Positions 8,722 through 15,969 of a stretch of DNA of 51,532 nt are shown piece after piece. Numbering within the stretch: the stretch's first letter is position 1; every line of letters starts with the position of its first letter. The notes below the pieces were generated by a model that had not been told where the DNA came from, searched no databases, and was given only the letters and a program-made list of their open reading frames with translations. The translations under genes and the position numbers were made by a program. Source of the DNA: a virus. The stretch spans positions 1-51,532 of IMG/VR virus record IMGVR_UViG_3300049491_000668; one strand, given 5' to 3'.

Positions 8722-9008
8722 GCAAGCCGTTCTTCGTCAAGCCGGTGCGAGAAGCTTCGGTCGAAGCTGAAGGCTGCGCCTACGCTCGCGAGCGGGGTTG
8801 GATCGAGTTCAAGATTACGTCACCGTCGAAGCGAGGCTTCCCTGACCGCTTCTATGCACGATGGGGAACGATCCTCTTGGTCGAGTGGAAGAAGCCCGGT
8901 GAGGGTCCAACCCCACAACAGGCGAAACGTCATCGTGAGTTGCGCGCTGCCGGTGTGCTTGTTTGCGTTATAGATAACATGGACTTGGCGCGTGCAGTCT
9001 TTTTTTGA
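8718..9008 (+). CDS. VRR-NUC domain nuclease
   Basis: A 96-residue stand-alone VRR-NUC protein. The PD-(D/E)XK core is visible as GFPDRFYARWG (D43) followed by LLVEWKKPGE (E56, K58), then QQAKRHRELRAAG. Phage members commonly sit next to a polymerase and an SNF2 helicase and are proposed to cleave branched DNA such as Holliday junctions. It starts within the polymerase stop codon (ATGA). The helicase that usually follows directly is about 1.4 kb away here because the attC cassette region intervenes. Confidence 0.85.
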   Translation: MSKPFFVKPVREASVEAEGCAYARERGWIEFKITSPSKRGFPDRFYARWGTILLVEWKKPGEGPTPQQAKRHRELRAAGVLVCVIDNMDLARAVFF

Positions 9009-9044
9009 CGACGGCGAAGCGGCGGTGTGCTGTTACGCCAGTGC

Positions 9045-9231
9045 ATGAGTAAAGCCACTGTTCGAGTTGAGGCGGAGACGACGGTATGACGACAGGCCCG
9101 ACAGAAGGAAAATGTGCCAACCCTGCTGGCGGGCCTGTGCAGTCGCCTATGTTGGCGCCCGCTACCCGAAGGACTGGCCCGCGCTGAAGCCACAACATCG
9201 AAAGCGCGTTCGGCGACGAACTGGCCCTTGA
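9045..9231 (+). pseudogene. Possible frameshifted cassette reading frame
   Basis: ATG 9045 opens a 14-codon frame (MSKATVRVEAETTV) ending at 9089. A one-base skip near 9084 joins it to a frame that runs to 9231 and reads like protein, including KMCQPCWRACAVAYVG and a basic end. A separate 33-codon frame, 9086-9187, ends just before the first attC. The region is therefore either a broken cassette gene or holds a tiny peptide gene; nothing is recognisable. Confidence 0.3.
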
Positions 9232-9241
9232 TGGGTTAGGC
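9189..9241. repeat. attC site 1 (degenerate left core)
   Basis: The right core GTTAGGC (9235-9241) matches the consensus. The left core GCCACAAC (9189-9196) is degenerate but ends in AAC. The interior folds weakly around an apical GTTCG/CGAAC stem (9208-9221). It is identified mainly by its right core and by its position exactly one cassette upstream of a textbook site. Confidence 0.55.
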
Positions 9242-9277
9242 GTCTGCCCCGATAGACTGTCACCGACAAGGATTGAA

Positions 9278-9541
9278 ATGCGGATCAACGTTTACAGCCA
9301 AGAACTCACCGACGAAGTGATCTTGATCGAGAAGGCCAGCAATACTGGCGTGACCTACCACGCGGCGCAGTTGGTGTTGCACTCGTCTCCGAGGTTGCAC
9401 CACCCGCCCGAAGACGATGATCGCAGCGCTGTGACGTTCTGGCTGCCCAAGTCACACGCGCGCCGCGAGGTGATGGCGCTGGCCTTCGAGCGCATTGCAC
9501 AGATGTTCCGCAACGCTCCGGCCGCAACCGGCTTGGACTGA
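9278..9541 (+). CDS. Cassette protein, unknown (87 aa)
   Basis: Function not recognised. The soluble 87-residue product begins MRINVYSQELTDEV, has a beta-rich first half, an acidic turn PPEDDDRSAVTFW and a C-terminal helix (REVMALAFERIAQMF). The style is that of small hypothetical proteins found in integron cassettes and some phages. AAGGA lies 6 bases before ATG 9278 and TAGACT (9252-9257) could be a -10 box of its own promoter. The stop (9539-9541) lies 8 bases before attC 2, as in a typical cassette. Confidence 0.75.
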   Translation: MRINVYSQELTDEVILIEKASNTGVTYHAAQLVLHSSPRLHHPPEDDDRSAVTFWLPKSHARREVMALAFERIAQMFRNAPAATGLD

Positions 9542-9549
9542 ACCCTGAC

Positions 9550-9618
9550 GCCTAACGTTTGACATGAGAGGCAGACGCCGGTACTCCGGGGGCTGTCCTC
9601 TCGATGGAAGGGTTAGGC
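9550..9618. repeat. attC site 2 (textbook structure)
   Basis: The cores GCCTAAC (9550-9556) and GTTAGGC (9612-9618) extend to 10-bp complementary ends. The left inner box CATGAGAGG (9563-9571) pairs with CCTCTCGATG (9597-9606), which has one extra base; another unpaired T is at 9596. Extrahelical bases at these places are a hallmark of attC. The extra bases and the short 5-base spacer are in the right arm, the reverse of the usual plus-strand arrangement. Confidence 0.88.
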
Positions 9619-9640
9619 GTCTTGCGCTCCTTATGTTTAT

Positions 9641-9665
9641 GTCATACACTAACCATAACAGAAGG
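9641..9665 (+). promoter_or_regulatory. Candidate promoter inside cassette 2
   Basis: An AT-rich leader between attC 2 and GTG 9674 contains TACACT and facing TTATG/CATAA repeats, then GAAGGAG. It could give the cassette gene its own transcription; no clear -35 box is visible. Confidence 0.35.
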
Positions 9666-9673
9666 AGCACAAC

Positions 9674-10024
9674 GTGCCGAAGATGACCGCTAGTGAGCAG
9701 AAGGTATTCGATGCACTTATTGACCTGCACGCGGACAAGACGAGCGAGCTTTACAAGCCGGACGGCTCGCAGCGCACGGGTGCAAACGTGCGAATCTACT
9801 TCTGGCATGGCTACAACGGCGAGGCGTGCCCGCGCTCGGCTGGTGGTCTTGGCAAGGCTGCTTGGCACGCCGGCAAGGAATGCAGGCGTCGTGCTGGCGG
9901 GCGCCCTGCAATGGCTGACGAAGACAAGCCGAAGGTGCACAGCGTGCGCTTGAACGATGCGCGCTGGGCGAAGTTTCAGACCCTCGGCCGTGGATGGCTT
10001 GAGGCCGCGATTGATGACGCCTAA
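9674..10024 (+). CDS. Cassette protein, unknown (116 aa)
   Basis: A 116-residue product of unknown function. The N-terminal half is helical and charged (SEQKVFDALIDLHADK), a central Gly/Arg-rich segment carries two cysteines (EACPRSAGG, KECRRRAGG), and the C-terminus (VHSVRLNDARWAKFQTLGRG) resembles the short strand-helix pattern of ribbon-helix-helix proteins. GTG 9674 follows AAGGAG by 7 bases; ATG 9683 is an alternative. Its stop codon lies inside the left core of attC 3, a common cassette feature. Confidence 0.75.
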   Translation: MPKMTASEQKVFDALIDLHADKTSELYKPDGSQRTGANVRIYFWHGYNGEACPRSAGGLGKAAWHAGKECRRRAGGRPAMADEDKPKVHSVRLNDARWAKFQTLGRGWLEAAIDDA

Positions 10025-10107
10025 CGTCGGCGATGAGCGGCCCGCCCGCTCAAGCTGACACGCAGCGCGGCCTGCCTCGGCGGGTCCGCTCGATCAATCA
10101 GTTCGGC
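10019..10107. repeat. attC site 3
   Basis: The left core is GCCTAAC (10019-10025) and the right core GTTCGGC (10101-10107). GATGAGCGG (10032-10040) pairs with CCGCTCGATC (10086-10095), one extra base on the right; CCCGCC (10041-10046) pairs with GGCGGG (10079-10084), with T10085 unpaired. Spacers of 6 and 5 bases match attC 2. Total 89 bases, within the known size range. Confidence 0.85.
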
Positions 10108-10134
10108 CTCTGGTGCCGGAGCGAAAGGACAGTG

Positions 10135-10392
10135 ATGACGCAAGAAGCATTGACCGCCGCTGCATTGAAGCGCGGCGGCCGGTACAACTGGAAGAACCAG
10201 CCCGACCGGCGGGTCTACCTGCGCAAGTTCAACGGCTGGCACCAGTTCAAGAAGATCGGCGACACGCGCGAGGTGTGGTGTGAAGTGCTTGATGCGGACC
10301 TTCACATGCTGGAGGAGACGAAGCCGGATTACGGCGGCATGAACAGCGGCGACCTGATCGCGGCGATGCCGCGTGACGGCGCCGGCTCGTGA
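10135..10392 (+). CDS. Cassette protein, unknown (85 aa)
   Basis: An 85-residue product, unrecognised. It is rich in aromatic and basic residues in the first half (RYNWKNQPDRRVYLRKF, NGWHQFKK) and acidic later (EVLDADLHMLEETKPDYGG). AAAGGA 6 bases upstream supports ATG 10135. The stop (10390-10392) is one base before the GCCGAAC core of attC 4, and the cassette opens with the complementary GTTCGGC, so gene and site belong together. Confidence 0.7.
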   Translation: MTQEALTAAALKRGGRYNWKNQPDRRVYLRKFNGWHQFKKIGDTREVWCEVLDADLHMLEETKPDYGGMNSGDLIAAMPRDGAGS

Positions 10393-10393
10393 G

Positions 10394-10490
10394 GCCGAAC
10401 GTGCTGGTAACCGGGGACCAACGGCCGTGAAGAACGACGACGAAGCCGCGGTGCCTGCTGCCGTTGGTACTCCGGTTGACTTGCAAACTC
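10394..10490. repeat. attC site 4, incomplete right core, overlapping the helicase gene start
   Basis: The left core GCCGAAC (10394-10400) is intact. GTAACCGG (10407-10414) pairs with CCGGTTGAC (10472-10480, one extra base) and ACCAACGGC (10417-10425) pairs perfectly with GCCGTTGGT (10460-10468). Five bases further, where a GTT core is expected, the sequence is AACTCTG, so the right core is lost or changed. The site covers the first 20 or so codons of the helicase frame. Confidence 0.7.
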
Positions 10491-12127
10491 TGATGAGGCG
10501 CGACTTCTTCAATGAACGCATCCGTGCGAAGTTGAGTCATGTCGTTCGTACTCGACGCGACATGCACCTCTACCAAGAAGAGGCGTATGAGTTTCTTCGA
10601 GGCAACCCCTTTTCGGCCCTGTTCATCGACATGGGCCTCGGCAAGACAGTCACCTCGCTGACGCTTGTCGTAGAGCTTCTCAGTGAGTTTGTCGACGATC
10701 CCATACTGATCATCGGGCCGCTTCGTGTGGCCACTGAGACGTGGCCGACCGAGATCAGTCTGTGGGAGCACACCGCGCCGTTCAACTGCGAGGTCATCCA
10801 TGTCTCTGACAACCACCCTCGGGTCAAAGCCGCTCGCGACGCTGCACGTCGGTCGGCCAGGGACGATGGGTGTGATGCTGCGGAAGCTTCTCGCATTGCC
10901 GGCAGGGCGGCAACGATAGAGCGTGACAGCATTCGATGCGGTCTTGCGAGAAGCAAGCGATCCATCCACATTATCAGTCGCGATTGGGTCGAGTGGCTCG
11001 TGAACTTCTACGGTCCACGCTGGCCCTACCGATGCGTGATCATTGACGAGTCGAGTGGTTTTAAGGACCACACGAGCACTCGTTTCAAGTCGCTGGCGAA
11101 GATCAGGCGCACACCCGGCTTGATCACACGTTTGCACGAGTTGACGGCGACGCCTGCCGCCGAGACCTACGAGCATCTCTTTGCGCAGTTGTACTTGATG
11201 GACCTCGGCAAGAGGCTCGGCAAGGACATCACTACCTATCGGCGTCGGTACTTTACTCAAAGTCCGTACACCCGCAAGTATGAACTTCGTCCTGGCGCCG
11301 AGGAAGAAATCCTCGCGAAGATCAGTGACATCTGTCTCGTGATGAAAGTTGAGGACTACCTTGACATCGAGAAGCCGGTGATCGTCCCTCGGCCCGTGTG
11401 CCTGGCCGACGATCAGATGGCGTTGTATGAGCGGATGAGCAAGGACTTTTTGATTCAACTACCTGACGGCACGGAGATCGAGGCTGAGACTGCCGCTGCG
11501 CTCTCGCAGAAACTTTTGCAGATGGCGTCGGGTGTCATTTACGACACGAGGTATGAAGACGACCTCGACGGCGGTTTCGTCAAGGTGCAGACCGTTCACA
11601 AGTTGCACGACCACAAGATCGAGGCGTTGGCTGAGATCGTCGAGGAATCGCAGGGTGCACCTCTCGTCGTTACCTATCACCACAAGTCGTCGCTTGAGCG
11701 GCTGAAGAAAGCCTATCCGAAGGCGACCGTGATGGATCGCGAGGGAAAGTGCGTCAAGGCTTGGAATGCGGGCAAGATTCCGATGCTGTTGATACATCCA
11801 CAGTCAGGTGGACACGGCTTGAATCTTCAGTTCGGCGGGCACCATCTTGTGTTCTTCGACCTGATCTGGTCGCTTGAACTTTACTTGCAACTGATCGGTC
11901 GCCTCGCTCGACAGGGGCAGAAGTATGTCGTCGTGGTTCAACTGCTGATCGCCACCGGGACGCTCGACGAGTTCGTCTTCGAGATGTTGAACGAGAAGGA
12001 AGACGGCCAAGACCGCTTCTTTGCCATGCTCAAGCGGCTGATCAAGCTCCGTCGCAAGGAGAGCATCCCAAACATGAGGGATACGTTCAGTCCACAGAAA
12101 GTGGATAGCACCGCCTATACTTCCTAG
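10427..12127 (+). CDS. SNF2-family DNA helicase/translocase
   Basis: A 566-residue superfamily 2 ATPase. Walker A is MGLGKT (residues 69-74), the DEAH-type box is IIDESS (D207), motif III ELTATPA, and motifs V-VI are SGGHGLNLQ and QLIGRLARQGQ. Phage SNF2 proteins act in replication restart or branch processing and typically neighbour VRR-NUC and polymerase genes. The start is uncertain: GTG 10427 has GGGGA upstream but lies within attC 4, whereas ATG 10493, just past attC 4, has no ribosome binding site. The first 22 residues may thus be cassette-derived. Confidence 0.85.
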   Translation: MKNDDEAAVPAAVGTPVDLQTLMRRDFFNERIRAKLSHVVRTRRDMHLYQEEAYEFLRGNPFSALFIDMGLGKTVTSLTLVVELLSEFVDDPILIIGPLRVATETWPTEISLWEHTAPFNCEVIHVSDNHPRVKAARDAARRSARDDGCDAAEASRIAGRAATIERDSIRCGLARSKRSIHIISRDWVEWLVNFYGPRWPYRCVIIDESSGFKDHTSTRFKSLAKIRRTPGLITRLHELTATPAAETYEHLFAQLYLMDLGKRLGKDITTYRRRYFTQSPYTRKYELRPGAEEEILAKISDICLVMKVEDYLDIEKPVIVPRPVCLADDQMALYERMSKDFLIQLPDGTEIEAETAAALSQKLLQMASGVIYDTRYEDDLDGGFVKVQTVHKLHDHKIEALAEIVEESQGAPLVVTYHHKSSLERLKKAYPKATVMDREGKCVKAWNAGKIPMLLIHPQSGGHGLNLQFGGHHLVFFDLIWSLELYLQLIGRLARQGQKYVVVVQLLIATGTLDEFVFEMLNEKEDGQDRFFAMLKRLIKLRRKESIPNMRDTFSPQKVDSTAYTS

Positions 12128-12145
12128 CATTGATACATCGCTAGG
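12091..12145 (+). promoter_or_regulatory. Promoter and operators of the 12155 regulator
   Basis: TATACT (12116-12121) is a good -10 box. TCCAC AGAAA GTGGA (12091-12105), still inside the helicase gene, covers the -35 position. CCTAGC (12123-12128) faces GCTAGG (12140-12145) just downstream. The layout suggests an autoregulated regulator gene. The first palindrome is nearly identical to one at 48100-48114. Confidence 0.55.
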
Positions 12146-12154
12146 GGTTACCTC

Positions 12155-12835
12155 ATGGCATCCACACCTGAATTTCGTCTCGCCTTCGTTGCGCGGTTGA
12201 AACAAGCTTGCGACGAGTCGTCCATCATCCCGCCGCCGCACCAGGGGCGACAAGCCGTGATCGCCACTCCCATGGGCATCGCGCCCGAAGCTGTGAGCAA
12301 GTGGTTCAAAGGCGTGGCGATGCCGAACCGCGAACGCATGGTGGAGTTGGCCGAGTTGCTTGATGTCGACGAGTCCTGGCTCGACCGTGGCGTGAAGCCT
12401 GAGATGGACCGGACGCAACGTCGTGCCCATGCCCGCGAGGCAAGCGGTGCTGCCGACCTCGTGCGGGGTATGGCAAAGCTGTCGGGCGCAGCGGTTGCCG
12501 AGCCGACGAAGACCGACCCTCGGGCAGGCTACGTCGATTTTTACTGCACTCTCAATGGTCGGATGTTCGCCATCCACGTCTCGCTCGGTCGCGAGACGGC
12601 ACAAGGAGAGTACGAGTTTCTCGTGCCAAACGAGTACGCGGACACACGGACTATCGGGGTCGTTCTTTATCAGCGTGAGTACGTTTTCATCGACATGCCG
12701 GCCGACTTGATCAACGAGGTCAAGGTCCGCAAGGCTGGTGAGTTCCTGATCTCCGTCACGCGCGCCGAGGGTGGCAAGTACGTCAGTGACTCGGTGCAGT
12801 GGCCCCGCGTCCGTTCGCTCGCAGAACTGCGCTGA
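12155..12835 (+). CDS. XRE-type HTH regulator, candidate phage repressor
   Basis: A 226-residue protein. The N-terminal third has an HTH of the XRE/CI kind (ATPMGIAPEAVSKWFKG, then MPNRERMVELAELLDV around residues 60-72). The C-terminal half is beta-rich (YVDFYCTLNGRMFAIHV, YEFLVPNEYADT) and is not an obvious S24 LexA-like peptidase, so SOS-type self-cleavage is not predicted. The gene has its own promoter with two palindromes. Because no classical CI gene is seen elsewhere, it is a candidate lysogeny repressor; a middle or late gene regulator is the alternative. Confidence 0.65.
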   Translation: MASTPEFRLAFVARLKQACDESSIIPPPHQGRQAVIATPMGIAPEAVSKWFKGVAMPNRERMVELAELLDVDESWLDRGVKPEMDRTQRRAHAREASGAADLVRGMAKLSGAAVAEPTKTDPRAGYVDFYCTLNGRMFAIHVSLGRETAQGEYEFLVPNEYADTRTIGVVLYQREYVFIDMPADLINEVKVRKAGEFLISVTRAEGGKYVSDSVQWPRVRSLAELR

Positions 12836-12900
12836 CTTCGCCGCGGTTCGGGCCCGCGAATCCGGCATCCGGTTATATTCAATGCACACATTGAAGCCGC
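12836..12900. promoter_or_regulatory. Promoter with hairpin leader ahead of the terminase group
   Basis: TATATT (12874-12879) merges into a perfect dyad TTCAATG-CACA-CATTGAA (12878-12895), five bases before ATG 12901, which therefore lacks a normal ribosome binding site. GC palindromes CCGCGG (12841-12846) and CGGGCCCG (12849-12856) lie upstream; lambda-type phages have cos near the terminase genes, but no cos can be assigned here. Confidence 0.45.
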
Positions 12901-13119
12901 ATGCCGAATCTCATCCTCACTGAACTTGAGACGCACACCGACCTCGGACCCACGTTCGCCGCTCGGTTGCTTGGTGTCGCCTATCCGACTTACGCACAGT
13001 ACCGCAGTGGTCGGCGCGAGCTTCCTCAGTACCACTCGAATCACATTCAGGCGCTGTTGCTGCTGTCGCCGGTAGCCCTTCGCCAACTCATCAAGGAGCA
13101 CCTACGTGAGTCGACTTAA
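12901..13119 (+). CDS. Small HTH-like protein ahead of the terminase
   Basis: A 72-residue product whose core (LGPTFAARLLGVAYPTYAQYRSGRREL) looks like a compact helix-turn-helix, followed by a C-terminal helix. Similar small proteins precede terminase genes in other betaproteobacterial phages as far as I recall. The start is set by position: the leader upstream of ATG 12901 is a hairpin, not a Shine-Dalgarno sequence, so translation could be leaderless-like. It overlaps the small terminase gene by 14 bases. Confidence 0.6.
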   Translation: MPNLILTELETHTDLGPTFAARLLGVAYPTYAQYRSGRRELPQYHSNHIQALLLLSPVALRQLIKEHLREST

Positions 13120-13657
13120 CGCCGCTGCAACGCTCGACGCCAACAGCAAGGCCATGCTCTATGAAGGAGCGAACCTGTCGCAACTCGCGGTGATCTTCCG
13201 CATCGCTCACCCTGTCTTGGTCGAGAAGATTCAAGGCGTGCCACCCGCGGGCGAGCGAAGCGGTGTGGCCATCTATCACATCCGCGACGTTGCGCAGCGC
13301 CTCGCGCGTCCCGAGGCTCACGAGATCACCGCGGCGGTGATGCGCATGCATCCTTCCGAGCTTCCGAAGATGCTTACCAAAGAGTATTGGGCAGGCCAAC
13401 GCTCGCGCCAGGACTACGAACTGAAGGCCGGTGAGTTGTGGCCGACAGCGAAGGTCGTGAGTGAGGTCGGCGAGTTGCTCAAGCTCGTGAAGATGTCGGC
13501 GCAGTTGACCGGCGACGCCGTCGAGCGTCAGGTCGAGTTGAGTGACCGGCAGCGCGCCATCATCAAGGGTCTAATGGACGGTATGTTGCAAGACCTTCAC
13601 AAGAGCGTTGTCGAGAAGTTCTCGAAGAAGGAAGTGATCGACGATGAGCCGCTATAA
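13106..13657 (+). CDS. Terminase small subunit (DUF1441 / Nu1-like)
   Basis: A 183-residue packaging protein. It has an N-terminal HTH-like part (LSQLAVIFRIAHPVLVEKI), a conserved ITAAVMRMHPSELPKML segment and a long helical C-terminal region (VSEVGELLKLVKMSAQL), as in DUF1441 small terminases. It should bind the packaging site and feed DNA to the large subunit. AAGGAG lies 8 bases before GTG 13106. The gene overlaps the large subunit gene by 14 bases, implying coupled translation. Confidence 0.8.
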   Translation: MSRLNAAATLDANSKAMLYEGANLSQLAVIFRIAHPVLVEKIQGVPPAGERSGVAIYHIRDVAQRLARPEAHEITAAVMRMHPSELPKMLTKEYWAGQRSRQDYELKAGELWPTAKVVSEVGELLKLVKMSAQLTGDAVERQVELSDRQRAIIKGLMDGMLQDLHKSVVEKFSKKEVIDDEPL

Positions 13658-15710
13658 GACAGTCGGCGACATCTTCGTCGGCCTGGCCGACTTGCTGCGC
13701 CCACCCGAACGACTGACCGTCTCGCAGGCTGCCGAGAAGTATCGCTATGTCAATCAACCCGGCGCTTACGTCGGGCCTTGGTTGAACTGGACGACTCCGT
13801 ACATGGTCCTTCCGATGGATACCTTCACGTCCTATCGGTACACCGGCATGATCTTCGTTGGCCCGGCGCAGAGCGCCAAGACGGACGGCTTGATCATCAA
13901 CACCGCCTCGTACTCGATCAAGGTCGACCCGATGGACATGATGATCGTGTGTCCGACGATGCTGGCGGCGCGTGATTTCTCGATTCGTCGCCTTGACCGA
14001 CTTCACCGGCACAGCGAAGCCATCGGCGACATGCTGTTGCCAGGCTCGGACAACGACAACACGTTCGACAAGAGCTACATCAACGGGATGCTGTTGTCGC
14101 TGTCGTGGCCGACGCCAACCGAGTTGGCAGGCAAGCCGATCGGTCGCATCGTGCTCACCGACCGTGATCGCATGGTCGACGACGTGGACGGTGACGGCGA
14201 GCCGTTCGACCTTGCCTCGAAGCGAACGACGACGTTCGGCTCGCACGCAATGACTGTGGCCGAGTCGTCACCAAGCCGTCCCGTCGAGAACCTGAAGTGG
14301 ATACCTTCGAGCCGCCATGAGGCGCCGCCAGCGGCCGGTATCCTTGCGCTCTATAACCGCGGCGACCGTCGCCGTTGGTATTGGGCCTGCCCTCATTGCT
14401 CGAAGTATTTCGAGGGCAACTTCACGATGCTGACCTACCAAGATTGGCCGGGCGCCTCGAACCTTGAACGCGCAGAGACCGTGCGCATGGTCTGTCCTTC
14501 GTGCTCCAAGGACATTCATCCTGACGAACGCGACGAGATGCAGCAGTGGGGCATCTGGCTCAAGGACGGCCAGGGGATCGACGAGAAGGGCAGGGTGTTC
14601 GGTCCCGAGCCCCGCACGTTGATCGCCTCGTTCTGGCTCAACGGTGTTGCCGCCGCGTTTGTCAGTTGGAAGAAGCTCGTGGCGCTCTATCTCGATGCGC
14701 ATGACGACTTCACGCGCACGGGCTCTGAAGAGGCACTCAAGAAGTTCTACAACAACGACCTTGGCGAGCCCTACTACCCGAAGAGCACAGTCGACATGCG
14801 GTTGCCCGAGGTGCTTAAGGCGCGTGCCGAGAAGCTGCCCGAACGCATGGTGCCTGATGGGGTTCGGTTCCTTCTCGGGCTTGCCGACGTGCAGAAGAAT
14901 ATGTTCGTTTGCCAGGTCTTCGGCATTCTTCCTGGCGAGCCGTTCGACATCGTTCTCGTTGATCGTTTCGAGATCAGGAAGTCGCAACGAACCGACGACG
15001 ACGGTGAGCGTCTTTGGGTCAAGCCGAGCGCGTACCTCGAAGATTGGGACGAACTGATTGAGCACTTTATCGAGCGGGAATATCCGCTTGCGGACGGCAG
15101 CGGACGCATGATGTCGCTGCGGTTTTGTGGCTGCGATTCGGGCGGCAAGGAAGGCGTCACGACGATGGCCTACAACTTCTATCGTCGGCTGCGCGAGCAG
15201 AACAAGCACCGTCGCTACGTGCCCATCAAGGGGGACCATGTACCGAACCAACCGCGTGCCCGTATCAGTTACCCCGACAGTAGTCGCAAGGACTCGAAGG
15301 CCGGCGCGCGTGGCGACATTCCTGTGCTGTTGCTCAACTCGAACGTCGTCAAAGACGACCTCAACAACCGTCTCGATTGCTTGGTGCCTGGCGCGGGGAT
15401 GTTTCGCTTCCCCGACTGGTTGAGCGACTCGTTCTTCGCAGAACTGTGCGCGGAAATCCGAGGTCCGAAAGGATGGGAAGACCCGACCGGCCACCGTCGA
15501 AATGAAGCGTGGGACTTGGCCTACTACTGCATCGGCTTGTGCGTGTCGGAACTGCTGCGCGTCGAGCACATCGACTGGAAGAACGCGCCAGGATGGGCGA
15601 AGCCGTGGGATGAAAACGACCTCGTTCGGATGCCCGAGGCAGAGCCCCGGTTTGCGCGAACGGCCGAATCTAGATATGATTTCGCCCAATTTGGCAAGAG
15701 CCTTGCCTAG
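13644..15710 (+). CDS. Terminase large subunit, lambda GpA family
   Basis: A 688-residue packaging motor and nuclease. The Walker A-like loop is VGPAQSAKT (72-80), the Walker B region RIVLTDRDRM, and a zinc-finger-like pair CPHC/CPSC lies near residues 250-290. The C-terminal nuclease part includes FCGCDSGG and the late aspartate in NEAWDLAYYC. GpA-type terminases usually cut at cos, so a cos-packaged genome is expected. GAAGGA precedes ATG 13644. The final codons contain TATGAT and a GGCAAG-AGC-CTTGCC hairpin (about 15674-15708), a possible internal promoter for the head genes. Confidence 0.92.
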   Translation: MSRYKTVGDIFVGLADLLRPPERLTVSQAAEKYRYVNQPGAYVGPWLNWTTPYMVLPMDTFTSYRYTGMIFVGPAQSAKTDGLIINTASYSIKVDPMDMMIVCPTMLAARDFSIRRLDRLHRHSEAIGDMLLPGSDNDNTFDKSYINGMLLSLSWPTPTELAGKPIGRIVLTDRDRMVDDVDGDGEPFDLASKRTTTFGSHAMTVAESSPSRPVENLKWIPSSRHEAPPAAGILALYNRGDRRRWYWACPHCSKYFEGNFTMLTYQDWPGASNLERAETVRMVCPSCSKDIHPDERDEMQQWGIWLKDGQGIDEKGRVFGPEPRTLIASFWLNGVAAAFVSWKKLVALYLDAHDDFTRTGSEEALKKFYNNDLGEPYYPKSTVDMRLPEVLKARAEKLPERMVPDGVRFLLGLADVQKNMFVCQVFGILPGEPFDIVLVDRFEIRKSQRTDDDGERLWVKPSAYLEDWDELIEHFIEREYPLADGSGRMMSLRFCGCDSGGKEGVTTMAYNFYRRLREQNKHRRYVPIKGDHVPNQPRARISYPDSSRKDSKAGARGDIPVLLLNSNVVKDDLNNRLDCLVPGAGMFRFPDWLSDSFFAELCAEIRGPKGWEDPTGHRRNEAWDLAYYCIGLCVSELLRVEHIDWKNAPGWAKPWDENDLVRMPEAEPRFARTAESRYDFAQFGKSLA

Positions 15711-15722
15711 AAAGTCCACACG

Positions 15723-15968
15723 ATGTTGACGGCTGCACAGTTGGTTGACCTGAAGAAACAGATCGCCGACGCCCGTGCGGCTTACCACTCGTTGCAGACC
15801 GGCCGACAGCCGCGCGTGGTGGTGGATCAGAACGGTGAGCGTGTCGAGTTCGCCCCTGCGAACCTCGCTCGCCTCTACACCTACATCATGCAACTCGAAG
15901 CGCAGTTGCCGTGCTCTGTGCCGGCATCTGGCGTCCCGAGTAACGGCCCGGCCGGCTTCATCTTCTGA
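15723..15968 (+). CDS. Head-to-tail joining protein gpW
   Basis: An 81-residue protein matching lambda gpW: helix (LKKQIADARAAYHSLQTG), beta hairpin (RVVVDQNGERVEFAPAN), second helix (LARLYTYIMQLEAQL) and the conserved ending NGPAGFIF. gpW stabilises packaged DNA and forms part of the connector below the portal. ATG 15723 is twelve bases past the terminase stop; a TCCAC half-site sits across the leader. Confidence 0.88.
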   Translation: MLTAAQLVDLKKQIADARAAYHSLQTGRQPRVVVDQNGERVEFAPANLARLYTYIMQLEAQLPCSVPASGVPSNGPAGFIF

Positions 15969-15969
15969 C

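Larger units (their letters stand above)
9009..10490. mobile_element. Integron-type gene cassette array with attC sites, no integron integrase
   Basis: Four attC-like sites (9189-9241, 9550-9618, 10019-10107, 10394-10490) alternate with small genes at 9278, 9674 and 10135. Each complete cassette starts with a GTT core whose complement opens its own attC: GTTAGGC with GCCTAAC for the first two, GTTCGGC (10101) with GCCGAAC (10394) for the third. That is the diagnostic pattern of integron cassettes. Gene stops lie at or inside the left cores. No IntI is encoded in the window, so this is a CALIN-like cluster. It sits between the VRR-NUC and SNF2 helicase genes, which are normally adjacent. Boundaries are approximate. 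Confidence 0.85.

Noticed and set aside
9550-10107. attC hairpins as simple transcription terminators
   Set aside because: No T-run follows either hairpin; the matched cores at both cassette ends and the extrahelical bases are specific to attC.
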